From Pseudomonas sp. PDM04 (GTDB taxonomy: Bacteria > Pseudomonadota > Gammaproteobacteria > Pseudomonadales > Pseudomonadaceae): a DNA stretch of 64,000 nucleotides. The stretch covers positions 496,001 to 560,000 of the forward strand of contig NZ_JACVAI010000001.1 of NCBI RefSeq assembly GCF_014851765.1, written 5' to 3'. Made by a program: the position numbers and the translations under genes. The notes beneath the pieces were generated by a model. That model worked only from the letters and a program-made list of their open reading frames with translations. It searched no databases and was not told the DNA's origin. Shown one piece after another: positions 25,456 through 36,354 of the stretch (position 1 is its first letter; each line of letters starts with the position of its first letter).

Positions 25456-25483
25456 GAAAAGCCCGGCCTGAGCCGGGCTTTTC
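25456..25483. terminator. bidirectional terminator between cobA and oprF
   Basis: AAAAGCCCGGCCTGAGCCGGG followed by CTTTTC: an eight-base-pair GC stem with A-run and T-run on either side. It can end both the plus-strand nitrate operon and the minus-strand oprF transcript. Confidence 0.93.
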
Positions 25484-25500
25484 TCAGAGCTGCGAGCTAA

Positions 25501-26535
25501 TTACTTAGCTTGAGCTTCAACCTGCGCTTCTACGCGACGGTTAACAGCGCGGCCAGCTTCAGTGGCGTTGTCAGCAACTGGGCGGGATTCGCCGTAGCCA
25601 ACGGACTGAACGCGGGACGACTCAACACCGTACTGGTTGGTCAGAACCTGCTTAACGGCGTTTGCACGACGCTCGGACAGTTTCTGGTTGTAAGCGTCAG
25701 GACCGACGGAGTCAGTGTGACCTTCAACAGTAGTGGTGGTGGATGGGTACTGCTTCATGAAGTCAGCCAGGTTCTTGATGTCGCCGTAGCTGTTGGTTTT
25801 AACAACAGATTTGTCGAAATCGAACTTGACGTCCAGCTCTACGCGGACAACTTCAGCAACGGCTGGGCAGCCATCAGCGTCAACAGTGACGTTGGCTGGG
25901 GTGTCAGGGCACTTGTCAACGTTGTCGCAAACGCCATCGTTGTCGCTGTCGGAGCAGACTTCAGCCGGTGCTGGAACTGGAGCAGCAGCAGGCTTGGAGC
26001 CGCCACCGAAGTTCACACCGATACCGACGCTAGGAGCCCACTCGGTGTCGCCCTTGTCGATGTTGTACTGAGCTTCAACGCCGGCACGGGCGTAGAAGTT
26101 GTCAGTGAAGTACAGCTTGGCACCGCCGCCAACGTTGGCGAAGGTGGAACCGTCACGACCACCGCGATCGTTCTGGCCGATGCTCTGGTCAGAGAAACCA
26201 GCGGAGACGTACGGACGCAGCATGTCGCCTGGGTTGTTGAAGTGGTACAGAGCGTCCAGGGCAGTGTTGGAGCCCTTGATGTTCTTGCCAGAGTCGCTAC
26301 GCACGTTGTGCACTTCGTCGTAGCCCAGACGCAGTTCAACGTCGTCGGTCAGGAAGTAACCAACCGAACCACCGAACAGGTTGCCGTCGTTTTTGAAATC
26401 GCGTTGGCTGTCGTAGTACTCTTTCTTCGCGAAACCTTCGATTTCAACTGCGCCTTGGCCTTGTGCCAGTGCGCCGACCGAAGTGGCCGCAATCAAAGAA
26501 CCAATGGCCAAGCCCAAGGTGTTTTTCAGTTTCAT
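25501..26535 (-). CDS. oprF: major outer-membrane porin OprF (OmpA family)
   Basis: Predicted 344-residue porin and peptidoglycan anchor. The signal peptide covers residues 1–24 with cleavage after ALA. An eight-strand beta barrel follows (about 25–185). A proline/alanine linker leads to a cysteine-containing calcium-type repeat (SDSDNDGVCDNVDKCPD, four cysteines in the region). The C-terminal OmpA domain includes TVEGHTDSVGPDAYNQKLSE. Codon choice is that of a highly expressed gene. The 108-bp space upstream to sigX should carry the sigX-dependent promoter known for this locus; I could not place it confidently. Confidence 0.98.
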   Translation of the reverse strand: MKLKNTLGLAIGSLIAATSVGALAQGQGAVEIEGFAKKEYYDSQRDFKNDGNLFGGSVGYFLTDDVELRLGYDEVHNVRSDSGKNIKGSNTALDALYHFNNPGDMLRPYVSAGFSDQSIGQNDRGGRDGSTFANVGGGAKLYFTDNFYARAGVEAQYNIDKGDTEWAPSVGIGVNFGGGSKPAAAPVPAPAEVCSDSDNDGVCDNVDKCPDTPANVTVDADGCPAVAEVVRVELDVKFDFDKSVVKTNSYGDIKNLADFMKQYPSTTTTVEGHTDSVGPDAYNQKLSERRANAVKQVLTNQYGVESSRVQSVGYGESRPVADNATEAGRAVNRRVEAQVEAQAK

Positions 26536-26643
26536 CCGTTAAATCCCCATCTGGTGATTGTGAATCAGTCCCGCAAACCGGGGGACAACTCGGCGGCAAT
26601 TCTATCAGAACTTGCCTACACGTAAGAGATAATTTGCGCCGAA

Positions 26644-27234
26644 CTAAGTTTCAGCAATACCTGCAAATTTCTCACGCAATTTATCTAGAGCACGTTTGTA
26701 ACGCATTTTTGTTGCACTCAAACCCATATGCATGATGTCTGCGATCTCCTGAAACTCCAGCTCTGCGACAAATCGTAGCACCAGAATTTCACGGTCAATC
26801 GGGTTCACATGCACCAACCAGCGATCAAGTCCACCCTTTTCCTCGGGTTTCGGCGCCTTTTCTTCAGACGCTTCCTCGAGGGGGTCAAGACTCAAAGCAT
26901 CCATCAAGCGACGCTTTCGCCGTTCTTTCCGATACTGCGTGATGCATTCGTTGTACGTGATGCTATATAGCCATGTCTTGAACTTCGATTTCCCCTCGAA
27001 ATTCTTCAGCCCATACAGCACCTTCAACATCACTTCCTGACAGACATCGTCCGCGTCGCGATCGTTCCCAAGATATCGTGCACAGACGTTAAATAATGTT
27101 CGCTGGTAACGCCGCATCAATTCTTCATAGGCGCGCGTCACGTGAAACAGCTCGGTATGCGAGCGCGCGACCAACTCCTCATCAGAGAGCTCGCGGGGGT
27201 CGTAGCGCGTGGAGAGCGGTTGAGCTTTATTCAA
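26644..27234 (-). CDS. sigX: ECF sigma factor SigX
   Basis: Predicted 196-residue extracytoplasmic-function sigma factor. Region 2 includes the core-binding and -10 recognition stretch DADDVCQEVMLKVLYGLKNF and KFKTWLYSITYNECI. Region 4 ends the protein with a helix-turn-helix (ELEFQEIADIMHMGLSATKM). A lysine/proline/glutamate-rich linker (about 120–140) separates them. In Pseudomonas, SigX responds to cell-wall and membrane stress, drives oprF and affects fatty-acid synthesis. Genes cmpX and crfX upstream are its usual neighbours. Confidence 0.97.
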   Translation of the reverse strand: MNKAQPLSTRYDPRELSDEELVARSHTELFHVTRAYEELMRRYQRTLFNVCARYLGNDRDADDVCQEVMLKVLYGLKNFEGKSKFKTWLYSITYNECITQYRKERRKRRLMDALSLDPLEEASEEKAPKPEEKGGLDRWLVHVNPIDREILVLRFVAELEFQEIADIMHMGLSATKMRYKRALDKLREKFAGIAET

Positions 27235-27320
27235 AACAAGTCAGGCCGACAGTCAGGTCAATGTCCGCCGCAGCCCTTCAGGGCATTTCGCGGCGGCATA
27301 CATTAGCAGGGTTTGCCGGG

Positions 27321-28145
27321 TTAGCGGCTACTCACATGCTGCTCCAGGAGAATCCGATTGGAGAGAGAGACTAGCTCACCCTCATCGGTCAGCAATGTGG
27401 TTTTAACCGTGCCGATCTCCTCGATCTGCCCTTCGACCTCGCCAACACGCACTTGTTGCCCAACCTGATACAACTCACGCACATAGATTCCCGCAAGAAT
27501 CTGACCGGCAATTTCCCGGCTCCCCAACCCCATGGCCAGCGCGACAGCCAGACCAACGGTAATCAAAACGATCACGATCACATGGTTGAGCAGGTCAGTC
27601 TTGACCTCCAACTGGCTGATCGCGACCGAAATACTGATGATGATCACCAGGCCCTGGGCAATCCGCCCCAGGCCCGCCGCGTAGTCCAGGCCCACGCCTT
27701 CGGCGGCGCCACGCACCAGGCCGTTGGCCAATTGTGCCAGCAGGACACCTACCAGCAGCACCAGCGCGGCACCGAATACTTTCGGCAAATACAGCGCCAG
27801 CATGTCGAGCGTAGCTGAAACCCGCTCAAGTCCAAGGGATTCTGCGGCAGAAACCAGAAAAATCAGCAGAACGAACCAATAGACGATTTTACCGATCAGC
27901 GTCGAGATCGGCACCTGCAGGCCGGCCCGGGACATCAGTTTTGTCAGACCGGTACCGCCCATCAGGCGATCGAGGCCCAGCTTGGCGAGCAACTTGGACA
28001 GCAAAGTGTCCAGAAGTTTCGCCACGACGAAACCCAGCAGCAGCACGACCAGTGCGCCAAACAGGTTCGGAATGAAGTTGGCGACCTTGGTCCATAACGC
28101 AGTCATTGCAGTGACGAGGCTCTGTGTCCAGAGATCAAGTTCCAT
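27321..28145 (-). CDS. cmpX: CmpX, MscS-family small-conductance channel
   Basis: Predicted 274-residue inner-membrane protein with about five hydrophobic segments in residues 15–200 and a short cytoplasmic MscS-like beta domain (IYVRELYQVGQQVRVGEVEG and VSLSNRILLEQ) at the end. In other pseudomonads CmpX influences SigX activity and membrane homeostasis. The start at 28145 (MELDLWTQ) is preferred to an in-frame TTG two codons upstream. It begins two bases after the crfX stop. Confidence 0.93.
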   Translation of the reverse strand: MELDLWTQSLVTAMTALWTKVANFIPNLFGALVVLLLGFVVAKLLDTLLSKLLAKLGLDRLMGGTGLTKLMSRAGLQVPISTLIGKIVYWFVLLIFLVSAAESLGLERVSATLDMLALYLPKVFGAALVLLVGVLLAQLANGLVRGAAEGVGLDYAAGLGRIAQGLVIIISISVAISQLEVKTDLLNHVIVIVLITVGLAVALAMGLGSREIAGQILAGIYVRELYQVGQQVRVGEVEGQIEEIGTVKTTLLTDEGELVSLSNRILLEQHVSSR

Positions 28146-28147
28146 AT

Positions 28148-28396
28148 TCAATCAGCCTTATCAGCAGTGCGAGCGGTAGGTTTACGGTGACGGGAAACCG
28201 GCGAGACATGGGCCGATCCATTGTTCAAGGCGATCATCAGCGCGGGCAGCCAGCGCCCCAGCAGGCTGAACAGATCGCCGGCGCCAACCTGGCGGTTGGC
28301 GGTTTTCAGGACGCGGCCCAGGCACGCATCGTCGTCACGGGTGGACGGTGAAGCGTTCAGCATGTCGCGCAAAGACTGTTCAAACGGATCGTGCAT
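28148..28396 (-). CDS. crfX: CrfX small conserved protein
   Basis: Predicted 82-residue protein starting MHDPFEQSLRDMLN, the usual beginning of the crfX product in Pseudomonas. A hydrophobic middle stretch (LFSLLGRWLPALMIAL, about residues 38–53) could associate with the membrane. The tail is basic and polar. Its function is not established. It is recognised from position between cmaX and cmpX and from the N-terminus; a longer upstream frame has no support. Confidence 0.85.
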   Translation of the reverse strand: MHDPFEQSLRDMLNASPSTRDDDACLGRVLKTANRQVGAGDLFSLLGRWLPALMIALNNGSAHVSPVSRHRKPTARTADKAD

Positions 28397-28459
28397 ACGC
28401 ACCTCTCGTGATGTCTGTGAAAGACGCGGCCAGATTTGCACGGGTCACATGGGGCATCG

Positions 28460-29455
28460 TCAGACCCAGCGCAAACGTCGGAACAACCACCATTGGCCCA
28501 GCGCCACCAATGCCATCAACAGACAGGCAACCATGAAGCCGTAGGGGCTGGCAGAAAACGGAATGCCGCCCACATTGATCCCCAACAGACCGGTCAGAAA
28601 ACTCATCGGCAAAAAGATCCCGGTGATGATTCCGAAGCGGTACATCGTGCGATTCATGCGCACGCTCAAACGCCGGTCTTCGGCCTCCAGGACCAGCCCC
28701 ACCCGCTCGCGCGTCAATTCCAGCTCCTCGAGATAACGGGTCAGGCTGTTGTTCAATTCGTTCCAGTAGTCGCCATCGTCCTCGACGAACCACGGCAGTT
28801 TTATCCGGGTCAGTTGACCGAAAATGTCCCGCTGCGGCGCCAGGAAACGCTTAAGCCCGGCAGCCCTGCGACGGATCTGCAAAATGGAGCCGTGCTCCGG
28901 GGTATACCGTTCGTCGGCATCCAGTTTTTCTTCTTCCTCATCGACCACTTCCGAGAGGCAACTGACCAGATCCTGCACTTTATGGGTGAGGTACTGAGCC
29001 ATATAAAGGATGAGTTCGGAGGCGGTTTTCGGCCCCTTGCCTTCAGCCAGTTGCACCAGCAATTCATCGGTGGCACGCAGCGGACGCAGACGCAGGGAAA
29101 TCACCCGTTGCGCCGAAGCGAAGATCCGCACCGAGACCATGTCTTCCGGCTCGGCCCCGGGATTGAGGTTCACCCCACGCAAAAATAGCAGCAGTTCGCT
29201 GTCAGTCAGCTGTAAAAGACGCGGACGGGTATTTTCTTCCAGCAACAGGTCACAGGCAAACTCGCTCAGGCCGCTGGATTTGCGCAGCCAGGTCTGTGTT
29301 TGCGGGTGACTGCGGTCCCAGTGCAGCCACAGGCTTTCATGCGTCTGCAACTGCAAGTCATCGAGTTCAGTCCGGGCTATCGAACGCGCACCGCCCTTGC
29401 CATCCAGCACCAGGGCATGCACCAGCCCCCACTGCGCGTTGTCTTCCTCGAACAT
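28460..29455 (-). CDS. cmaX: CmaX, CorA/ZntB-type metal transporter
   Basis: Predicted 331-residue inner-membrane protein of the CorA superfamily. A long acidic cytoplasmic domain precedes two transmembrane helices at the end. The pore motif reads GINVGGIP in place of CorA's GMN, as in the ZntB branch, so zinc or another divalent ion is as likely as magnesium. The start at 29455 (MFEED) lies at good distance from AAGGA; two upstream in-frame ATGs are too close to it. It belongs to the sigX–cmpX–crfX–cmaX neighbourhood. Confidence 0.92.
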   Translation of the reverse strand: MFEEDNAQWGLVHALVLDGKGGARSIARTELDDLQLQTHESLWLHWDRSHPQTQTWLRKSSGLSEFACDLLLEENTRPRLLQLTDSELLLFLRGVNLNPGAEPEDMVSVRIFASAQRVISLRLRPLRATDELLVQLAEGKGPKTASELILYMAQYLTHKVQDLVSCLSEVVDEEEEKLDADERYTPEHGSILQIRRRAAGLKRFLAPQRDIFGQLTRIKLPWFVEDDGDYWNELNNSLTRYLEELELTRERVGLVLEAEDRRLSVRMNRTMYRFGIITGIFLPMSFLTGLLGINVGGIPFSASPYGFMVACLLMALVALGQWWLFRRLRWV

Positions 29456-29476
29456 CCGCATTCCTTGGGTCAAATC

Positions 29477-29968
29477 TTATGCTGGCATCTGCAGCGGGCT
29501 GGGCGAGACGATCACGCCGTTGTTGTCCGCATAGAGGTAGTGGCCTGGGTGGAAGGTCACACCGGCAAAGGTCACCGCGACGTTGAGGTCGCCGAGGCCG
29601 CGCTTTTCGGTTTTCATCGGGTGGCTGGCCAGGGCCTGGACGCCCAGATCCGTTTGCGCGATGACATCGACGTCGCGGATGCAACCGTAGATCACCAGGC
29701 CTTCCCAGCCGTTCTTTGCCGCTTTCTCGGCGATCATGTCGCCCAGCAATGCACGGCGCAGGGAACCACCGCCATCGACCACCAGCACCTTGCCGTTGCC
29801 CTTGAGCTCGGCTTGCTCCTTGACCAGCGAGTTGTCTTCGAAGCACTTGATGGTCACGATTTCACCACCGAAGGAATCGCGGCCACCGAAATTGCTGAAC
29901 ATCGGCTCCAGCACCTGAACCAGCTCCGGATAGGCGTCGCACAGGTCAGGCGTAAGGTAATGGTTCAT
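29477..29968 (-). CDS. rraA: RraA-family protein (RNase E activity regulator A)
   Basis: Predicted 163-residue protein of the RraA/MenG-like fold, named after the E. coli inhibitor of RNase E; some homologues have oxaloacetate decarboxylase/aldolase activity. Conserved stretches are [37 protein letters not shown] and YGCIRDV. An AGGAG site precedes the ATG at 29968. The true activity in this organism cannot be told from sequence. Confidence 0.93.
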   Translation of the reverse strand: MNHYLTPDLCDAYPELVQVLEPMFSNFGGRDSFGGEIVTIKCFEDNSLVKEQAELKGNGKVLVVDGGGSLRRALLGDMIAEKAAKNGWEGLVIYGCIRDVDVIAQTDLGVQALASHPMKTEKRGLGDLNVAVTFAGVTFHPGHYLYADNNGVIVSPSPLQMPA

Positions 29969-30089
29969 CGAGAAACTCCTGTAAAGAGGAAGACAATCGA
30001 GGATGTCGCAAAGTGACCGGAAAAGCGCAATGCGTCATATCTTAGCCGCAAGCCGGTCTGAGCGAAATGCCCTTGATAGAGCATCGGGC

Positions 30090-31079
30090 TCAGACCGCTG
30101 CGGCCAAATCCACCTTGTCGCCCAGCAACGGTGTGTGCGGGTCGTTCAACCAGCGCACCACCAATGGCCACACTTCGGCCTGTGCGACTTTGCTGATGAG
30201 CATTTCCACGTGACCGAAATTGTCGCCAAAACCCTGCTCTCGCCCCAGGTTGATGAACTGCTTGTGCTCGGAACCCAGTTGATCGAACAGCTTGCGACAG
30301 GCCCACGCCGGATCCTGATGATCGCCCGCCGCACTCACGGCCAGCACCGGCACCTGAACGTTGGCCAGCCCCGCCCACCAATCCTTGTCGCGATCGCCAA
30401 AGCGCCCGAACAGCCCGTACCAGCGCATGCTTTCCAGGGCCAGGCCAATCGGCTCGTCCTCCGGGCCGCGCTTGAGCCGTGAACCGGAGAGCTGGGCAAA
30501 GCGCTTGAGAATGAAGCGCCCACCCCACTCCACCGGCGGAATCTTCAACGGCCAGTAGGTGCGGCTGACTTGCGTCCCGAAAAACGCCGCCGAAGCCACC
30601 ACCGGCTCGCCGATGTATTCGCCGCCCAGCGCCGCCGCCAGGGTAATGCCGCCCAGGGAATGACCGATCCAGTGGGGAATCTGGCCACTCTGCTCACGCA
30701 CGAACGCGCCAATGGCCGGCAGATCGTAACGTGCATAGTCGGCGACACGGTTCTTGCGGTAGTCCTGGTTGCGCTGGGACAGGCCGTGGCCTCGCATCTC
30801 CGCGATCCACACGTCGAACCCCAGGCGCGCCAGGTGAGCCCCCAGCCCCACGCCCTTGGGCGAGAACCAGAAACGGCGGTTGGAAAAACTGCCGTGCAAC
30901 AGAATCACCGGCACACCGCACACCGCTGGCTCATCGGCCATGCCCAGGCGCGTGACGGCCAGTTCGACCGTACCGTCAGGGCTGTTGCCCGGTTTCAATC
31001 GATAGACATCTTCGCTCAGATCGCCGCGCCGCTCGGCGCTGATCAGGGCGACAGGAAACAGGTTGCTGCTGCTTTGCAT
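30090..31079 (-). CDS. alpha/beta hydrolase
   Basis: Predicted 329-residue alpha/beta hydrolase. The nucleophile elbow is IGHSLGG (around residues 135–141), the oxyanion region PVILLHGSFSNRRFW (around 58–72), and a late histidine lies in NFGHVEML. No signal peptide is seen. The substrate is unknown; relatives are often labelled esterase or lipase. The start at 31079 (MQSSSNLFPV) was chosen over a TTG five codons upstream. Confidence 0.87.
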   Translation of the reverse strand: MQSSSNLFPVALISAERRGDLSEDVYRLKPGNSPDGTVELAVTRLGMADEPAVCGVPVILLHGSFSNRRFWFSPKGVGLGAHLARLGFDVWIAEMRGHGLSQRNQDYRKNRVADYARYDLPAIGAFVREQSGQIPHWIGHSLGGITLAAALGGEYIGEPVVASAAFFGTQVSRTYWPLKIPPVEWGGRFILKRFAQLSGSRLKRGPEDEPIGLALESMRWYGLFGRFGDRDKDWWAGLANVQVPVLAVSAAGDHQDPAWACRKLFDQLGSEHKQFINLGREQGFGDNFGHVEMLISKVAQAEVWPLVVRWLNDPHTPLLGDKVDLAAAV

Positions 31080-31153
31080 AATGCTCTTGCACAAAAAAGG
31101 GCGGCATCCTTGAAGAGCCCGCCCTACTTGAAAATCCAGACAGGCCGATCAAT

Positions 31154-31251
31154 GTGGGAGCGAGCCTGCTCGCGATGGAGGCGCGAACAACGCAGGCATC
31201 CAGGCTGCCCGAGTCATCGTTTACGTCCATCGCGAGCAGGCTCGCTCCCAC
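31154..31251. repeat. REPIN between the hydrolase gene and ppsA
   Basis: Two inverted REPs (31154–31178 and 31228–31251) with about 50 bp between them. Confidence 0.9.
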
Positions 31252-31274
31252 CCAAGAGCGACCGTCCGTGCCTG

Positions 31275-33650
31275 TCAGGCCGAAGCTTGACCTTCTGCCA
31301 GGAAGAACCAGGTTTCCAGCACGGAATCCGGGTTCAACGAAACGCTTTCGATGCCCTGCTCCATCAGCCACTTGGCCAGGTCAGGGTGGTCCGAAGGGCC
31401 CTGGCCGCAAATGCCGATGTATTTGCCGGCCTTGTTGCACGCGGCAATGGCGTTGGCCAGCAGCTTCTTGACCGCCGGGTTACGCTCGTCGAACAGGTGC
31501 GCGATGATCCCGGAGTCACGGTCCAGGCCCAGGGTCAGCTGGGTCAGGTCGTTGGAACCGATGGAGAAGCCGTCGAAGTACTCGAGGAATTCTTCGGCGA
31601 GGATGGCGTTGGACGGCAACTCGCACATCATGATGATGCGCAGGCCGTTTTCACCACGGGCCAGGCCTTTCTCCGCCAGCAGGTCCACGACCTGGCTCGC
31701 TTCACCCAGGGTACGGACGAACGGCACCATGATTTCGACGTTGGTCAGGCCCATCTCGTTGCGCACGCGCTTGAGGGCGCGGCATTCGAGTTCGAAGCAG
31801 TCACGGAACGATTCGCTGATGTAACGCGAAGCCCCGCGGAAGCCCAGCATCGGGTTTTCTTCTTCCGGCTCGTAGAGCTTGCCGCCGATCAGGTTGGCGT
31901 ATTCGTTGGACTTGAAGTCCGACAGGCGCACGATGACCTTTTTCGGCCAGAACGCTGCGGCCAGGGTGCTGATGCCCTCGACCAGCTTCTCGACGTAGAA
32001 GCCGACCGGGTCGTTGTAGCCGGCAATGCGCTTGTCGACGCTGTCCTTGATGTCCTGTGGCAGGCCGTCGTAGTTCAACAGCGCCTTGGGGTGCACGCCG
32101 ATCATGCGGTTGATGATGAACTCCAGGCGGGCCAGGCCCACACCGGCGTTCGGCAGTTGCGCGAAGTCAAAGGCGCGGTCCGGATTGCCGACGTTCATCA
32201 TGATCTTGAACGGCAGGTCCGGCATCGCATCGACGGAGTTCTTCTTGATGTCGAAGCCCAGCTCGCCTTCGAAGATGTAGCCGGTGTCGCCTTCGGCGCA
32301 GGAAACGGTGACGCCCTGGCCTTCCTTCAGCAGTTCGGTGGCATTGCCGCAACCGACCACGGCCGGAATCCCCAGTTCACGGGCGATGATCGCCGCGTGG
32401 CAGGTACGACCGCCACGGTTGGTGACGATGGCGCTGGCGCGCTTCATGACCGGTTCCCAATCCGGGTCGGTCATGTCGGAGACCAGGACGTCGCCGACCT
32501 GGACCTTGTCCATCTCGGACACGTCCTTGATGATGCGAACCTTGCCGGCGCCGATGCGCTGGCCAATGGCGCGGCCTTCCACCAGCACGGTGCCGGTTTC
32601 CTTCAGCAGGTAACGCTCCATGACGTTGGCCTGGGTGCGGCTCTTCACGGTTTCCGGACGGGCTTGCACGATGTACAGCTTGCCGTCGTCACCGTCCTTG
32701 GCCCATTCGATGTCCATCGGGCACTGGTAGTGCTTCTCGATGATCATCGCCTGCTTGGCCAGCTCGCTGACTTCGGCGTCGGTCAGGCAGAAACGCGCGC
32801 GATCAGCCTTGTCGACATCGACGGTCTTGACCGAACGACCGGCCTTGGCCTCGTCGCCGTAGATCATCTTGATGGCCTTGCTGCCCAGGTTGCGGCGCAG
32901 GATCGCCGGACGACCGGCGGTCAGGGTGTTCTTGTGGACGTAGAATTCATCCGGGTTCACCGCGCCTTGCACGACGGTTTCACCCAGGCCGTAGGCGCCG
33001 GTGATGAATACCACGTCACGGAAACCCGACTCGGTATCGAGGGTGAACATCACGCCGGCGGTGCCGGTTTCGGAGCGGACCATGCGCTGCACGCCGGCCG
33101 ACAGGGCGACCAGCTTGTGGTCGAAGCCCTGGTGCACGCGATAGGAAATGGCGCGGTCGTTGAAAAGAGAGGCAAACACTTCCTTGGCGGCGCGAATGAC
33201 GTTGTCGACACCGCGGATGTTCAGGAAGGTTTCCTGCTGGCCGGCGAAGGAGGCGTCCGGCAAGTCTTCGGCGGTAGCGGAAGAGCGCACGGCCACGGCC
33301 ACGTCGGGGTTGCCGGCCGACAGCGCGGCGAATGCGGTACGGATCTCGGTGTTCAGCTTTTCCGGGAATTCGGCGTCCATGATCCACTGACGGATCTGTG
33401 CGCCAGTCTTGGCCAGGGCGTTCACATCGTCGACGTCCAGTGCATCGAGGGCGTCGTGAATCTGCTGGTTCAGGCCGCTCAGTTCCAGGAAATCACGATA
33501 AGCCTGGGCGGTCGTGGCGAAGCCACCGGGTACCGATACACCGGCACCTGCGAGGTTACTGATCATCTCGCCCAGGGATGCGTTCTTGCCCCCCACATGC
33601 TCAACATCGTGTTTGCCGAGCTTATCGAGGGAAACTACGTACTCTACCAA
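31275..33650 (-). CDS. ppsA: phosphoenolpyruvate synthase
   Basis: Predicted 791-residue enzyme converting pyruvate, ATP and water to phosphoenolpyruvate, AMP and phosphate for gluconeogenesis. Domains in order are the ATP-binding domain (KNASLGEMI at 23–31, [20 protein letters not shown] about 120–139), the phosphohistidine domain with [17 protein letters not shown] (about 414–430) and the PEP-binding barrel with [18 protein letters not shown] (about 685–702). The start is a TTG at 33650, preceded by GGAGAG and giving the conserved [12 protein letters not shown]. The divergent ppsR gene encodes its likely regulator. Confidence 0.97.
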   Translation of the reverse strand: MVEYVVSLDKLGKHDVEHVGGKNASLGEMISNLAGAGVSVPGGFATTAQAYRDFLELSGLNQQIHDALDALDVDDVNALAKTGAQIRQWIMDAEFPEKLNTEIRTAFAALSAGNPDVAVAVRSSATAEDLPDASFAGQQETFLNIRGVDNVIRAAKEVFASLFNDRAISYRVHQGFDHKLVALSAGVQRMVRSETGTAGVMFTLDTESGFRDVVFITGAYGLGETVVQGAVNPDEFYVHKNTLTAGRPAILRRNLGSKAIKMIYGDEAKAGRSVKTVDVDKADRARFCLTDAEVSELAKQAMIIEKHYQCPMDIEWAKDGDDGKLYIVQARPETVKSRTQANVMERYLLKETGTVLVEGRAIGQRIGAGKVRIIKDVSEMDKVQVGDVLVSDMTDPDWEPVMKRASAIVTNRGGRTCHAAIIARELGIPAVVGCGNATELLKEGQGVTVSCAEGDTGYIFEGELGFDIKKNSVDAMPDLPFKIMMNVGNPDRAFDFAQLPNAGVGLARLEFIINRMIGVHPKALLNYDGLPQDIKDSVDKRIAGYNDPVGFYVEKLVEGISTLAAAFWPKKVIVRLSDFKSNEYANLIGGKLYEPEEENPMLGFRGASRYISESFRDCFELECRALKRVRNEMGLTNVEIMVPFVRTLGEASQVVDLLAEKGLARGENGLRIIMMCELPSNAILAEEFLEYFDGFSIGSNDLTQLTLGLDRDSGIIAHLFDERNPAVKKLLANAIAACNKAGKYIGICGQGPSDHPDLAKWLMEQGIESVSLNPDSVLETWFFLAEGQASA

Positions 33651-33825
33651 GGTGATCTCTCCACTGACTGTGTTGGAAAAGCTCAGAAGCTGGCGGCTCT
33701 AAAGGAGCATTTGCCAGCTATATGGCCTGGACCTGGAAAATAAGTGAGAATGCGGGCCATCGGCGGCCGGCAAATCGCGCCTATCATATCCAAGAATGCT
33801 CATTAGCTTAAGGCCCAAGGTGCAA

Positions 33826-34644
33826 ATGAAACGATCTGCTTTCTTTATCTCCGATGGCACCGGCATCACCGCCGAAACCCTGGGTCAAAGCCTCCTGGCG
33901 CAGTTCGAAAACATTACCTTCAGCAAATTCACCCGGCCGTACATCGACAGCGCGGACAAAGCGCGGGCCATGGTACAACAAATCAACAAGGCCGCCGAAA
34001 CCGACGGCTTCCGGCCGATCATCTTCGACACCATCGTCAATCAGGACATCCGTGAGATCCTCGCGACGTCCAATGGTTTCATGATCGACATTTTCTCGAC
34101 GTTCCTGGCGCCACTCGAACAGGAACTGACCGAGCATTCTTCCTATACCGTCGGCAAGTCCCATTCCATCGGCACCAACTCCAACTACATGGAGCGCATC
34201 GAGGCGGTGAACTTCGCCCTCGACAACGACGACGGCGCCCGCACGCACTACTACGACAAGGCCGACCTGATCCTGGTTGGCGTGTCGCGCTGCGGCAAGA
34301 CGCCCACCTGCCTGTACATGGCCATGCAATTCGGTATCCGTGCGGCCAACTACCCGCTGACCGAAGACGACATGGAACGCCTGACCCTGCCCAGCGCCCT
34401 GCGCGCCCACCAGCACAAGCTGTTCGGCCTGACCATCGACCCGGACCGCCTCACCGCGATCCGCAACGAACGCAAGCCCAACAGTCGCTACTCCAGCTAC
34501 GCGCAATGCGAGTTCGAAGTGCGCGAAGTGGAGAATCTGTTCCGCCGCGAGAACATTCCGAACATCAACTCCACGCATTTTTCCGTTGAAGAGATTTCCG
34601 CGAAGATCCTTGTGGAAAAAGGCGTGGAGCGGCGGTTCAAGTAG
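33826..34644 (+). CDS. ppsR: PEP synthase regulatory protein (kinase/pyrophosphorylase, DUF299)
   Basis: Predicted 272-residue bifunctional enzyme that inactivates PEP synthase by ADP-dependent phosphorylation and reactivates it by Pi-dependent dephosphorylation. The N-terminus [15 protein letters not shown] (residues 5–19) and the P-loop-like [16 protein letters not shown] (about 150–165) are family hallmarks. It is divergent from ppsA with about 175 bp between starts. An AAGG site precedes the ATG at 33826; a start ten codons upstream is possible but less likely. Confidence 0.95.
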   Translation: MKRSAFFISDGTGITAETLGQSLLAQFENITFSKFTRPYIDSADKARAMVQQINKAAETDGFRPIIFDTIVNQDIREILATSNGFMIDIFSTFLAPLEQELTEHSSYTVGKSHSIGTNSNYMERIEAVNFALDNDDGARTHYYDKADLILVGVSRCGKTPTCLYMAMQFGIRAANYPLTEDDMERLTLPSALRAHQHKLFGLTIDPDRLTAIRNERKPNSRYSSYAQCEFEVREVENLFRRENIPNINSTHFSVEEISAKILVEKGVERRFK

Positions 34645-34668
34645 TCATGTGGCGTCTGATCTGACGCC

Positions 34669-34758
34669 TTCGCGAGCAAGCCCGCTCCCACAGGGTTCTG
34701 TTGTGAATGCAATACCTGAGTGCACCACAAACCCTGTGGGAGCGGGCTTGCTCGCGAA
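34669..34758. repeat. REPIN between ppsR and prpD
   Basis: Inverted pair of the GGGAGCGGGCTTGCTCGCG variant (34669–34691 and 34736–34758). It fills the convergent space between the two genes. Confidence 0.9.
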
Positions 34759-34776
34759 GAACGATAACGCGGTTCC

Positions 34777-36261
34777 TCAGATCACAAACAAATCCACAAA
34801 CCGGTTGACCGGCGTCGCCTCAAGCCGCGCCTGATCCTTGCACAGCGCCATGATCTCCTCGCTCCGCTGGCCGGTGAATCGTGTCAGCAGGTTCGCCCGA
34901 AACTTCTCCTCCAGCAACGGAATGCCCTCGGCACGCCGCCGGCGATGGCCGATCGGGTATTCCACCAGCACGTTTTCGGTGCTGGAACCGTCCTTGAAGA
35001 ACACCTGCAGCGCATTGGCAATGGAACGCTTGTCCGGCTCCAGGTATTCACGGCTGAAACGCGGTTCTTCGACGATGACCATTTTCTCGCGCAACACATC
35101 GATGATCGGGTGCGCCTTGTGGAAATCGTCTTCGTAGTGCTCGGCCACCAGATTGCCGAAGACCAGCGGCACGGCGGTCATGTACTGGATGCAGTGGTCG
35201 CGATCCGCCGCGTTGGCCAGCGGTCCGACCTTGGAAATGATGCGAATCGCCGATTCGTGGGTGGTGATGACGATTCTGTCGATCTCATGCAGGCGATTGC
35301 GCACCTGGGGGTGCAAGGTCACGGCGGCTTCACAGGCCGTTTGCGCATGGAATTCGGCTGGGAAGCTGATCTTGAACAGCACGTGCTCCATCACGTAAGT
35401 GCCGTAGGGGCGGGAAAAGCCGAACGCCCGCTGGTCTTCAGGCTTGAGCGCCAGATCGTTGTTGGTGTGGCTGAACAGCACGTCGTAGAAGCCCCACTGC
35501 CGGGCGCTCAGTACGCCAGGAATGCCCATTTCGCCGCGCAGGGCGATGTCTGCCAGGCGCACGCCGCGGCTGGACGCATCGCCCGCCGCCCAGGATTTGC
35601 GCGAGCCGGCGTTCGGCGCGTGCCGATAAGTGCGCAGCGCCTGCCCGTCGGCGAAGGCATGGGACAACGCCGACAGCAATTGCTCGCGATTGGCGCCCAT
35701 CAACTTAGCGGTGACGGCGGTCGAGGCGACTTTCACCAGAATGACGTGATCGAGGCCGACACGATTGAAGGCGTTTTCCAGCGCGATCACGCCCTGTATC
35801 TCGTGGGCCATGATCATGGCGTCGAGCACCGCGCGAACGGTCAACGGGGCTTCGCCCTGGGCCAGGCGCTTTTGCGACAGGTGGTCGGCCACCGCGAGAA
35901 TGCCGCCCAGATTATCCGACGGGTGTCCCCATTCGGCAGCGAGCCAGGTGTCGTTGTAGTCCAGCCAGCGCACGATGCAGCCGATGTCCCAGGCGGCCTT
36001 GACCGGATCCAGCCGGAACGAGGTCCCCGGTACACGAGCGCCATGGGGCACCACCGTCCCCTCGACAAGCGGCCCCAGGTGCTTGGTGCATTCGGGAAAC
36101 CGCAGCGCCAGCAGGCCGCAGCCCAGGGTGTCCATCAGGCAGTTGCGGGCAGTGTCCAGGGCTTCCGGTGACTGGATCTTGAAGTTGAGGACGTAATCGG
36201 CAATGTCCTGCAGGACCTGGTCGTAGTCCGGGCGATTGTTCAGATCAACGTTGGCGCTCAT
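34777..36261 (-). CDS. prpD: 2-methylcitrate dehydratase
   Basis: Predicted 494-residue MmgE/PrpD-family enzyme acting on 2-methylcitrate in propionate catabolism. Recognisable stretches include [20 protein letters not shown] near residue 46 and [20 protein letters not shown] (about 100–119). It is the last gene of the prp operon. Because acnD and prpF are present, PrpD may be partly redundant here; operons with AcnD–PrpF often keep prpD at the end. Confidence 0.95.
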   Translation of the reverse strand: MSANVDLNNRPDYDQVLQDIADYVLNFKIQSPEALDTARNCLMDTLGCGLLALRFPECTKHLGPLVEGTVVPHGARVPGTSFRLDPVKAAWDIGCIVRWLDYNDTWLAAEWGHPSDNLGGILAVADHLSQKRLAQGEAPLTVRAVLDAMIMAHEIQGVIALENAFNRVGLDHVILVKVASTAVTAKLMGANREQLLSALSHAFADGQALRTYRHAPNAGSRKSWAAGDASSRGVRLADIALRGEMGIPGVLSARQWGFYDVLFSHTNNDLALKPEDQRAFGFSRPYGTYVMEHVLFKISFPAEFHAQTACEAAVTLHPQVRNRLHEIDRIVITTHESAIRIISKVGPLANAADRDHCIQYMTAVPLVFGNLVAEHYEDDFHKAHPIIDVLREKMVIVEEPRFSREYLEPDKRSIANALQVFFKDGSSTENVLVEYPIGHRRRRAEGIPLLEEKFRANLLTRFTGQRSEEIMALCKDQARLEATPVNRFVDLFVI

Positions 36262-36354
36262 GTTCGATTCACTCGTGAAGTGGTTCGTTGATGGGACCTC
36301 GGTTCAGGGCTGTCTCGGTTTGTCGCGTTGTTATTGTGAAAACGGTCAACCCCT

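Noticed and set aside
30570..33743. Open frame of over 1000 codons on the plus strand opposite ppsA
   Set aside because: It mirrors a highly conserved gene on the other strand; the His/Gln/Val-rich product has no recognisable domain. High GC leaves antisense frames open.
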